From assembly GCA_905234705.1 (NCBI GenBank), contig CAJOIB010000033.1, positions 1 to 38,249 on the forward strand: a stretch of DNA of 38,249 bases, written 5' to 3'. Both the position numbers and the translations under genes were made by a program. This DNA comes from an uncultured Selenomonadaceae bacterium (GTDB lineage: Bacteria > Bacillota > Negativicutes > Selenomonadales > Selenomonadaceae). The notes below the pieces were generated by a model. The model was not told the origin of the DNA. It saw nothing but the letters and a program-made list of their open reading frames with translations, and did no database searches. Each line of letters opens with the position of its first letter. The stretch's first letter is position 1. This document shows, one piece after another, positions 7,441 through 13,653 of the stretch.

Positions 7441-7986
7441 TTAAAGCAGTGCTTCAATATCTTTAGCAATTGATTCGGGCGTAATCATCGGCTCAAATCT
7501 TGCAACAACTTCGCCGTTTTTGTCGATTAAAAATTTTGTGAAGTTCCATTTAATATCGTCGCCTTCAAGATACTCGGGGAAATTTTTCTGAAGCGCGTCC
7601 ATTAAAATCGCCGTCATTGGGCTGGATTCGTCGAAGCCGGTAAATTTTTTCTGCGCGACCAAATATTTAAAAAGCGGCTGTGCATTTTCGCCGCGAACGT
7701 CGCCCTTTTCAAAAATCTGGAACTTAACGCCGTAATTCAGCTTGCAAAAAGTTTGAATTTCTTCATTGCTGCCAGGATCTTGAGCGGCAAATTGGTTGCA
7801 CGGAAAACCGAGAATTTCTAAGCCCTTGTCTTTGTAAGCGTCATAAAGTTTCTGCAAACCTTCAAATTGCGGAGTGAAACCGCACTTGCTCGCCGTGTTG
7901 ACGATAAGCAAAACTTTGCCCTTGTAATCGGCGAGAGATTTTTCAACGCCGCGATTCGTCTTAACTGTAAAATCATAAACGCCCAT
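7441..7986 (-). CDS. glutathione peroxidase family protein (cysteine form)
   Basis: ATG 7986 is preceded by GAGGAGG at 7994-8000 (7-base spacing), giving 181 residues. The three active-site segments of the family are present: [11 protein letters not shown] with cysteine in place of selenocysteine, [12 protein letters not shown] with the conserved glutamine, and [10 protein letters not shown] with the conserved tryptophan. Bacterial cysteine-type members reduce hydroperoxides and mostly use thioredoxin or related thiol proteins rather than glutathione. That fits its position as the last gene of an operon with thioredoxin reductase and a glutaredoxin-like protein, 12 bases after the latter. There is no N-terminal signal, so it is cytoplasmic. 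Confidence 0.95.
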   Translation of the reverse strand: MGVYDFTVKTNRGVEKSLADYKGKVLLIVNTASKCGFTPQFEGLQKLYDAYKDKGLEILGFPCNQFAAQDPGSNEEIQTFCKLNYGVKFQIFEKGDVRGENAQPLFKYLVAQKKFTGFDESSPMTAILMDALQKNFPEYLEGDDIKWNFTKFLIDKNGEVVARFEPMITPESIAKDIEALL

Positions 7987-7998
7987 CAAATTTCCTCC

Positions 7999-8229
7999 TC
8001 AAATGCCGAGCATAGCGTCAATTTTCGCTTTGTCGAAACCCAGCACAAAATTTTTGCCGTCTTCAGTGATAACCGGAACCATAGTGTCGCCGCTGATTTG
8101 CGCGCATTCCTTAGCGTAATCTTCATTTTCCTCAATGTTGCGGACTTCAAACTCAACGCCTTTGGAAGTGAGATATTTTTTCGCCTTGTCGCACCAAGGG
8201 CATTGCGTGATTGAATAAACTTTGACCAA
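7999..8229 (-). CDS. glutaredoxin/NrdH-like redox protein
   Basis: The 76-residue protein starts with VKVYSITQCPWCDKAKKYL, a beta-alpha start of the thioredoxin fold with CPWC active site at residues 9-12, and ends with a glutaredoxin-type TMVPVITEDGK (cis-proline) and VLGFDKAKI segment. Such small proteins carry electrons to peroxidases or ribonucleotide reductase and can be reduced directly by thioredoxin reductase. The start is TTG 8229 with AAAGGATGA just upstream; no in-frame ATG is nearer. The gene lies 6 bases after the thioredoxin reductase gene and 12 before the peroxidase, suggesting a working chain reductase to this protein to peroxidase. Confidence 0.9.
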   Translation of the reverse strand: MVKVYSITQCPWCDKAKKYLTSKGVEFEVRNIEENEDYAKECAQISGDTMVPVITEDGKNFVLGFDKAKIDAMLGI

Positions 8230-8235
8230 TTTAAA

Positions 8236-9168
8236 TCATCCTTTCAGCTTAGATAAATATTTTTCGGCTAAAAGCGCCGCAGTTGTGCCGTCGGACGCCG
8301 CAGTTGTTAATTGGCGAATTTCCTTTTCGCGAACATCGCCCGCCGCAAATACGCCCGCAATTTCAGTCCGGCAATCTTCACCGGCAATTATGCGGTTACT
8401 GCCAGAAAGTTTCAGCTCATCTTTGAAAAGCGCTGTATTCGGTTCGACGCCAATATTAACAAAAATCCCGTCAACCGCAATGCTTTTTGTCACACCGCTT
8501 TTTTTGTCAAGAATATCAATGCTTGAAAGTTTACCGTCGCCGTGCAGCGCCGTAATTTCCGTCTGCAACATAATTTCGACTTTGGGATTTTGACGCAGGC
8601 GGTTTTGAGAAACTTCATCTGCACGAAAATCGGAGCGGTGAATCAAGTACAATTTTTCAGCGTATTTGGTTAAGAAATTAGCCGCATCGACAGCCGCATT
8701 GCCGCCGCCCATTACCGCAATAATTTTCCCGTTGTACATATGCCCGTCGCAAAGTTCGCAGTAATGAACGCCGCGCCCCGCATATTTTTTTTCTTCGGGC
8801 AAAGGCAATTTCCGCCGATTCATACCGCTGGCAATGATAACCGCGTCTGTTTCGTAAATTTTTTCCTCAGTCTCAACGATTTTTGGATTTTCGCGAAGGA
8901 CAACTTTAACAATGCTGTCAAATTCATCAACAACCGCGCCGAAATTTTCAGCCTGTTTCTGAACAGTAGCAATTAAATCGCCGCCCGCCACGCTGATAAA
9001 TCCAGGATAATTTTCAATACCAACAGCATTGGCGATTTGCCCGCCGATTATTCCATTTTCCAAAACTAAGACATCAAGATTCATACGCCCGCAATAAAGC
9101 GCCGCCGTCAAGCCCGCCATTCCCGCGCCGATTATCACCACGTCTTTATGAATTTTTTCTTTCGCCAT
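8236..9168 (-). CDS. trxB: thioredoxin reductase-like flavoprotein
   Basis: ATG 9168 has GAGG at 9176-9179 with 7-base spacing, better than ATG 9174; this gives 310 residues, the normal size. The N-terminal FAD site is DVVIIGAGMAGLTAALYCGR, the redox pair lies in HYCELCDGHMY (CxxC with EL in place of the usual AT), the nucleotide site is VMGGGNAAVDAANFL, and the end has GVFAAGDVREKEIRQLTTAASDGTTAALLA for FAD. The usual HRRxxxR motif that recognises the NADPH phosphate reads HRSDFRA here, one arginine short, so nucleotide preference may differ. It sits in a redox operon and probably reduces the glutaredoxin-like partner. Confidence 0.93.
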   Translation of the reverse strand: MAKEKIHKDVVIIGAGMAGLTAALYCGRMNLDVLVLENGIIGGQIANAVGIENYPGFISVAGGDLIATVQKQAENFGAVVDEFDSIVKVVLRENPKIVETEEKIYETDAVIIASGMNRRKLPLPEEKKYAGRGVHYCELCDGHMYNGKIIAVMGGGNAAVDAANFLTKYAEKLYLIHRSDFRADEVSQNRLRQNPKVEIMLQTEITALHGDGKLSSIDILDKKSGVTKSIAVDGIFVNIGVEPNTALFKDELKLSGSNRIIAGEDCRTEIAGVFAAGDVREKEIRQLTTAASDGTTAALLAEKYLSKLKG

Positions 9169-9177
9169 AAGCATACC

Positions 9178-9486
9178 TCATTTCAAAAACTGTTCGATAG
9201 CCTTGTTGAGATTTTCAATGGATTCACTGTCGCCGGTTTTAATCGCGTCGACAATGCAATGCTCCATGTGATCCTTCAAAATAATTCGGCTCACGGCTTT
9301 AATCGCGGCGTCAACCGCTGAAAGTTGTATCAAAACTTCGCTGCAATCGCGCCCGTCTTCAATCATACGCTTAACCGATTCCATATGCCCAATAAGCCGC
9401 GACATTCGATTTAAAACCGCCTTGGTCTGCGTGTGCGTGTGCTTAATAACCGTGCCGTCCGGCAAAATGTGTTCGTGCTCCGTCAT
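9178..9486 (-). CDS. CsoR/FrmR-family metal- or thiol-sensing repressor
   Basis: The 102-residue all-helical protein matches the DUF156 family: KAVLNRMSRLIGHMESVKRMI, then GRDCSEVLIQLSAVDAAI and LKDHMEHCIVDAI. The cysteine in RDCSE, the histidine and the cysteine four residues later in DHMEHC correspond to the Cys-His-Cys copper ligands of CsoR, which equal the reactive site of the formaldehyde sensor FrmR. The N-terminus is rich in histidine (TEHEHILPDGTVIKHTHTQ), as in FrmR/RcnR-like members, so the ligand is open: Cu(I), another metal, sulfide or aldehyde. Its gene overlaps the preceding one by ATGA and lies 9 bases before trxB, so it probably controls this operon. Confidence 0.9.
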   Translation of the reverse strand: MTEHEHILPDGTVIKHTHTQTKAVLNRMSRLIGHMESVKRMIEDGRDCSEVLIQLSAVDAAIKAVSRIILKDHMEHCIVDAIKTGDSESIENLNKAIEQFLK

Positions 9487-10334
9487 ACTGCGCTCCGATA
9501 GCTCCTTGATTTTCGATACGCCAAAATCGCCCGCAATGTTTTAAAATCCGGCGCTTCAATTACTTTGGTTTCGTCAGATAATTCTTCCGGCAAATCTTTA
9601 TATTCGTCAGAATTGCTGAATTTCGCCCATTCGTCCTCGAGCGCGCGTATCGTCATTATAAATTTTTCAAGAATATCATCAGTCGTTGTTTTATCGTCGT
9701 CGTCATTATTCAGCGGCGAATTTTGATTTTCACCCTGCGCGACAGGATTTTCATTTTCAGCGTTAACATTTTCAGTTTCAAGATTTTCAGCGGCAATTTC
9801 AGAATTAGTTTCGAGCATAGTCGGATTTTCCGCGCCCGAAATATCAGCGTCAACATTCGGCAAATCGCCCAAATTAACGTCGCCGCCACCAGCCAATCCC
9901 GCTTTGAATGCCGCAATTTCAGCGCTGGCTTCCGCAGACGCTTTAATCATTGCTTGAGTAACTGCTTGCCGCGCCTCTTGCTTAGTTTTAGCGGATTTGA
10001 GCGCCGCCCGTAATTCTTCGCGCGCTTCATCGGCGTGCTTTGCTTTTTTGTAAAGTTTTTCGTCCTTGTCCTTGAGATACGCCATTTCAGCGTTTGAAAG
10101 TTTTTTGCCGCTCATAAGTTTTTGCTTAATCGACGCAATTCTGGCTTTGTCGAGCTCGCTCACAGATTTTTTCTGCGCCTGATTAACCTGGTCAAACATT
10201 GACGCCTTCGCAAAATTCAAATTGCCGTTAGCGTCGACGATTCGCTGTCCGGTTCGGATTTTGTAATTCGCCGCGAATATCAAATTTTTCTGCTTGACGA
10301 AAGAGCCAATCTTCCCTATTGTCGTAAAATCCAT
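9483..10334 (-). CDS. hypothetical protein, charged with helical N-half and Asn/Glu-rich linker
   Basis: I do not recognise this 283-residue protein. The first 165 residues are mostly predicted helix and very rich in K, A and E (KDEKLYKKAKHADEAREEL, TKQEARQAVTQAMIKASAEA). Residues about 170-225 are a low-complexity N/E/D linker ending in NNDDDDKTTTDD. The last 60 residues form another helical part ending in ILAYRKSRSYRSAV. There is no signal peptide or membrane segment. ATG 10334 has AAGGAGG just upstream. It is the first gene of the redox operon and overlaps the CsoR-type gene by ATGA, so it should be co-expressed with it. The length, reading frame and context support a real gene; the function is unknown. 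Confidence 0.8.
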   Translation of the reverse strand: MDFTTIGKIGSFVKQKNLIFAANYKIRTGQRIVDANGNLNFAKASMFDQVNQAQKKSVSELDKARIASIKQKLMSGKKLSNAEMAYLKDKDEKLYKKAKHADEAREELRAALKSAKTKQEARQAVTQAMIKASAEASAEIAAFKAGLAGGGDVNLGDLPNVDADISGAENPTMLETNSEIAAENLETENVNAENENPVAQGENQNSPLNNDDDDKTTTDDILEKFIMTIRALEDEWAKFSNSDEYKDLPEELSDETKVIEAPDFKTLRAILAYRKSRSYRSAV

Positions 10335-10424
10335 TTTAAAAACCTCCTTGTCATCAGCAAAAATAACGCCGGTATTCCGAACAAATTTTATAATATATTC
10401 GACGCCGCGGCAAGTTTTTTTCGG

Positions 10425-10453
10425 TTGAAATTATTTTTCCGCTTTGATAAAAT
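10425..10453 (+). promoter_or_regulatory. predicted cheR promoter
   Basis: TTGAAA (10425-10430) and TAAAAT (10448-10453) are 17 bases apart, about 30 bases upstream of the cheR start codon, which also has an AGGGGGA ribosome binding site. Confidence 0.6.
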
Positions 10454-10483
10454 ATCGAAAATCTCAATTTAGGGGGAAAATTT

Positions 10484-11284
10484 ATGGAAGATAAGGATTG
10501 GGAACTTTTTAAAAAGAAACTCAATGACAAAACCGGAATTGATTTGCAACTCTACAAAGAACCGCAAATGAAGCGCCGCATCGGCAACCTTGTTACTCGC
10601 GCAGAAATGACTTCTTTCGTCGAATATTTTAACAAGGTTTCAGCCAACAAAGATGATTTCGCCGATTTTATCGAATATCTGACAATCAACGTCTCGGAAT
10701 TTTTCCGCAACCCTGACAAGTTCGATATTGTTGAAAAGGACGTTATCCCGTACCTGCTGAAACGTTCGCCGAAATTAAATATTTGGAGCGCGGGCTGTTC
10801 GATTGGAGCTGAGCCCTACACCCTGTCAATCATTATGAAGGAACTCACGCCCAGCACTCGCCACAGAATTTTAGCGACCGATCTTGATATTGAAATTCTT
10901 GCTAAGGCGAAAAAAGGCGTTTACACTGACGCTGAAATTAAAGCTATGAGTCCCGACCGTAAAGCGAAGTATTTCACGAAAACTCCGGAAGGTAAATTCG
11001 CCATTAAGCCCGAAATTAAGTCCGTTATTGAATTTAAACGCCATAATCTCCTCAAAGATAAATTTGAAACCGGATTTGATTTGATTCTCTGCCGGAATGT
11101 CGTAATTTATTTCACTGAAGAAGCAAAAGATGTACTCTACACGAACTTTTTCAATTCGCTGAAGCCAGGCGGGATTTTGTTCGTCGGCGCGACCGAAGCT
11201 ATTTTAAATTCGCGGAAAATGGGCTACACTTCATACAAGCCGTTTTTCTATCAAAAGCCGGAAGATTATAAATCGGATAAGTAA
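10484..11284 (+). CDS. cheR: CheR-type protein-glutamate methyltransferase
   Basis: The 266-residue protein has the N-terminal helical CheR domain (residues about 5-80, including KRRIGNLV and the conserved YLTINVSEFFRNP) and the C-terminal methyltransferase domain: SAM-binding WSAGCSIGAEPYTLSI (about 99-115), ATDLD, and FDLILCRNVVIYF. CheR methylates glutamates of chemoreceptors with S-adenosylmethionine; some homologues serve other chemosensory or biofilm pathways. It is a single-gene unit with its own promoter and terminator and no chemotaxis gene beside it, so the partner receptor is unknown. No C-terminal TPR domain is present. Confidence 0.95.
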   Translation: MEDKDWELFKKKLNDKTGIDLQLYKEPQMKRRIGNLVTRAEMTSFVEYFNKVSANKDDFADFIEYLTINVSEFFRNPDKFDIVEKDVIPYLLKRSPKLNIWSAGCSIGAEPYTLSIIMKELTPSTRHRILATDLDIEILAKAKKGVYTDAEIKAMSPDRKAKYFTKTPEGKFAIKPEIKSVIEFKRHNLLKDKFETGFDLILCRNVVIYFTEEAKDVLYTNFFNSLKPGGILFVGATEAILNSRKMGYTSYKPFFYQKPEDYKSDK

Positions 11285-11303
11285 TTTTTAACCAAACTAA
11301 AAA

Positions 11304-11340
11304 ACCTCCAATCGCAACGCCAGCGGTCGGAGGTCATTTT
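11304..11340. terminator. bidirectional intrinsic terminator between cheR and glnB/K
   Basis: ACCTCC (11304-11309) pairs with GGAGGT (11329-11334), and CGC with GCG inside it, leaving a 7-base loop. A-rich sequence lies to the left and CATTTTATTTT to the right, so the hairpin is followed by U-rich RNA in both directions. It separates the convergent ends of cheR and the PII gene. Confidence 0.8.
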
Positions 11341-11355
11341 ATTTTCGATAAAATT

Positions 11356-11739
11356 TTAAGTTTCTGGTTTTTCGCCTGGAATATCCATAATGGCTTCTGG
11401 TCCGCGTTGCCCCGTACGGATTCTTACAGCGTCGGTTAATTCGTAAACAAAAATCTTGCCGTCGCCGAATTTGCCCGTACGTAGAACTTTTTCAGCCGTC
11501 TCAATCACTTTGTCAACCGGAATTTCACAAACAACAGTTTCAACTTTAATTTTCGGAACAAGGCTAACGTCATATTCGCGCCCGCGGTAAACTTCCTTGT
11601 GTCCGCGCTGCAAGCCGCAACCGTAAACTTGACTGACCGTCATACCCAAAACGCCAATAGCATTGAGCGCGTCCTTCAATTCCTCAAGTTTCGACGGACG
11701 AGTGATTATGTCAATCTTAGTCATTTTTCTGTCCTGCAT
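11356..11739 (-). CDS. glnK: nitrogen regulatory protein PII
   Basis: The start chosen is ATG 11739, with GGAGG 8 bases upstream (127 residues); an inner ATG at 11724 would align exactly with other PII proteins. The T-loop region GLQRGHKEVYRGREYDVSLVPKIKVE is clear, with the tyrosine of GREY at the place of the uridylylated Tyr51 of enteric PII. The GKFGDGKIFVYELTDAVRIRTGQRG end is the ATP/2-oxoglutarate-binding signature. PII proteins are trimers that bind ATP, ADP and 2-oxoglutarate and block AmtB when nitrogen is plentiful. It follows amtB by 15 bases, the reverse of the common glnK-amtB order. GlnB and GlnK cannot be told apart by sequence alone; the amtB link favours GlnK. Confidence 0.93.
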   Translation of the reverse strand: MQDRKMTKIDIITRPSKLEELKDALNAIGVLGMTVSQVYGCGLQRGHKEVYRGREYDVSLVPKIKVETVVCEIPVDKVIETAEKVLRTGKFGDGKIFVYELTDAVRIRTGQRGPEAIMDIPGEKPET

Positions 11740-11754
11740 AATTTCAGCCTCCAA

Positions 11755-13068
11755 TTATTGCGCACTGTGGCTATCAAAATTCAAAACGCCGGAAGTTGCC
11801 AATTCCTTTCCGCTGATAAAATTGGGCGCGCCGGAAAATAATTCAGCATTGTAGCCGCGCTCGCCGTGTTCAGCAACGTCCAAACCGGTAATTTCTTCAG
11901 CTTCATCAACGCGCATCTTAGTAATCGCATTAACAATCTTGTACAAAACCGTTGAGCCGACAACCGCTAAAACAACCGCAACGCCTATCGAAATAATTTG
12001 TGCGACAAGCAAATCACTTTCGCCGTAAAATAAACCGTTAGCGCCGTCCGGATTAATCGCCGTCGTAGCCCAAAGTCCAGTAGCCAATGCGCCCCAAATT
12101 CCGCCGATACCGTGAATACCAAATGCGTCAAGCGAATCGTCATAGCCGAGGCGCCCCTTCAAAATGGCAACCGCGCTATAGCAAATACCGCCGCCAATTA
12201 AGCCAATCGCCAATGAAGGCAAAATCGTTACATAACCAGCCGCCGGAGTTATCGCAACCAAACCAGCCACAGCACCGGATACCGCGCCCAAAATTGTTGG
12301 CTTGCCGCTGCGTATCCATTCGGGAAGTACCCAGCCCAAAACTCCTGCCGCCGCCGCTATTTGCGTTACCATAAATGCATTTGCCGCTAATTCATTCGCA
12401 CCGAGAGCCGAACCCGCATTGAAGCCGAACCAGCCGAGCCACAAAAACGCCGCGCCAAGTACTGTCATTGGGATATTGTGCGGAACAAGCGCTGTTTTGC
12501 CATAGCCGCGTCTCTTTCCCAACAAAATGCATATCGTTAAACCGCTGACGCCCGATAAAATATGAATTACCAAGCCGCCCGCGAAGTCTAACGCGCCGAG
12601 TTGTGCCAAAAATCCGCCGCCCCATACCCAATGCGCCATCGGATTATATATCAAAATCGCCCACAGCAACATTAAAATTGCAAAGCCGCCGAATCTCATT
12701 CTCTCAGCAAACGCGCCCGTTATCAGCGCCGGTGTCAAAGCCGCGAACATACATTGAAACGCTATAAATGCTAATTCCGGTATCGTCGAGCCTTCCAAGA
12801 TATTATACCCTACGCCTGCAAGTCCGAACTTCGATAAATCGCCGATTAATCCGTTAACGTCCGGACCAAATGCCATTGTGTAGCCAATCAGCACGAATTC
12901 TACTGAAATCATTCCCATTATAAACATTGATTGCATTATTGTCGTCAAAACATTTTTCGAGCGTACCATTCCGCCATAAAATAAAGCCAATGCCGGAGTC
13001 ATTATAAAAACTAAGCCCGCGCTTATCAAGACCCAAGCTGTATCGCCGCTGTTAATTGCTGTATCCAT
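11755..13068 (-). CDS. amtB: ammonium transporter AmtB
   Basis: The 437-residue protein has eleven hydrophobic segments and a cytoplasmic tail, as in AmtB. The conserved twin histidines of the pore are found in GGLVIHILSG and DAFGIHGIGG, and the NPMAHWVWGGGFL region, ALYFGGMVRSKN-like start and FNAGSALGAN segment are typical. AmtB forms a trimer that conducts ammonia/ammonium into the cell. A ribosome binding site (GGAAGGTG) lies just upstream. The gene has a perfect consensus promoter 50 bases upstream and is followed by the PII gene, which would plug the channel. The divergent glutamine synthetase gene completes a nitrogen assimilation locus. Confidence 0.97.
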   Translation of the reverse strand: MDTAINSGDTAWVLISAGLVFIMTPALALFYGGMVRSKNVLTTIMQSMFIMGMISVEFVLIGYTMAFGPDVNGLIGDLSKFGLAGVGYNILEGSTIPELAFIAFQCMFAALTPALITGAFAERMRFGGFAILMLLWAILIYNPMAHWVWGGGFLAQLGALDFAGGLVIHILSGVSGLTICILLGKRRGYGKTALVPHNIPMTVLGAAFLWLGWFGFNAGSALGANELAANAFMVTQIAAAAGVLGWVLPEWIRSGKPTILGAVSGAVAGLVAITPAAGYVTILPSLAIGLIGGGICYSAVAILKGRLGYDDSLDAFGIHGIGGIWGALATGLWATTAINPDGANGLFYGESDLLVAQIISIGVAVVLAVVGSTVLYKIVNAITKMRVDEAEEITGLDVAEHGERGYNAELFSGAPNFISGKELATSGVLNFDSHSAQ

Positions 13069-13096
13069 TACTTTACACCTTCCTTGAATTTTTGTG

Positions 13097-13106
13097 GTTA
13101 GCTAAC
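13097..13106. promoter_or_regulatory. palindrome in the amtB leader, possible operator
   Basis: GTTAGCTAAC is a perfect 10-base palindrome placed between the -10 box and the ribosome binding site of amtB, a position where a repressor could block transcription. No regulator can be assigned from sequence. Confidence 0.3.
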
Positions 13107-13116
13107 TTTCGGGCGC

Positions 13117-13145
13117 ATTATAAATTTGTTATAAAGCTTTGTCAA
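13117..13145 (-). promoter_or_regulatory. consensus promoter of amtB-glnK
   Basis: On the minus strand TTGACA (13140-13145) and TATAAT (13117-13122) match the sigma-A/sigma-70 consensus perfectly with a 17-base spacer. No -24/-12 sigma-54 element was found here. Confidence 0.75.
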
Positions 13146-13189
13146 TGTGCGTTGAAATTGTATACCGAAATACTTGTTGAAAATAATTC

Positions 13190-13218
13190 TTGACAATATC
13201 GCGCAGCGGCGGTAATAT
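13190..13218 (+). promoter_or_regulatory. promoter of the cobalamin riboswitch leader
   Basis: TTGACA (13190-13195) and TAATAT (13213-13218) are separated by 17 bases. The predicted RNA start lies about 10 bases before the riboswitch P1 stem, so the leader begins with the riboswitch and runs toward the glutamine synthetase gene. Confidence 0.65.
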
Positions 13219-13231
13219 TCGCGTGTTAATT

Positions 13232-13384
13232 GGATTTGGTGTCGACAGACTTAATAAGGAATCCGCAAATCGGAACGATCCCGTCACTGTAGACAGCGAG
13301 CGAATCTGCATAAATGTCATTGGGCGCAATGCTTGAGAAGGCGCAGATAAGCGACGACCTGGAGTCAGGAGAATTGCCAAATCG
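13232..13384 (+). ncRNA. cobalamin riboswitch
   Basis: The conserved core of the cobalamin aptamer is visible in order: AATAAGGAATCC (13252-13263), then GCAAATCGGAACGATCCCG TCACTGTA (13264-13291), a GACAGCGAGCGA segment, GTCATTGGGCGCAAT (13316-13330), GAAGGCGCAGATAAGCGACGACC, and the B12 box GGAGTCAGGAGAATTGCC (13361-13378). The outer P1 stem GATTTGG (13233-13239) pairs perfectly with CCAAATC (13377-13383), which closes the element at the right place. Such riboswitches bind cobalamin and turn off B12 synthesis, uptake or B12-independent enzymes. Here the only gene downstream on this strand is a glutamine synthetase, 270 bases away. Confidence 0.85.
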
Positions 13385-13398
13385 ACAGTTACCGTTAG

Positions 13399-13482
13399 AC
13401 CTGCGAGCGATGGGGATGGGAACTTTGAACCGAAGTTTATTCTGTTTATTTGTGTCTCAATCGCGCAGGTTGGGGCTTTTTT
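13399..13482 (+). terminator. possible attenuator of the riboswitch leader
   Basis: ACCTGC plus GCGAT (13399-13411, with a two-base bulge) pairs with ATCGC plus GCAGGT (13460-13470), and a T6 run follows at 13477-13482. The loop is long (48 bases, with an inner AACTT/AAGTT hairpin) and six bases separate the stem from the T run, so it is less regular than a typical terminator. Its position just after the aptamer fits an expression platform. Confidence 0.45.
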
Positions 13483-13496
13483 AATTTCGACTTTAC

Positions 13497-13509
13497 CGTG
13501 ATATTCACG
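13497..13509. promoter_or_regulatory. inverted repeat upstream of glutamine synthetase, possible operator
   Basis: CGTGA-TAT-TCACG is a perfect 5-base inverted repeat, and the overlapping TTCACGTGAA is palindromic as well. It lies after the putative attenuator and about 145 bases before the start codon. A weak second promoter may follow (TATGAT around 13615). The regulator is unknown. Confidence 0.3.
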
Positions 13510-13653
13510 TGAAAGTACATTGCTCATACATTTCAAGGCGGCGTAAGGGTTACGTCGTTTTTTCTTTGTATTTGTGTATACCCAATCGCCGATTATCGAC
13601 AACAATTCCAAATTATGATAAATTAAACGCAGAAATTTGAAGGAGCTGATTAA

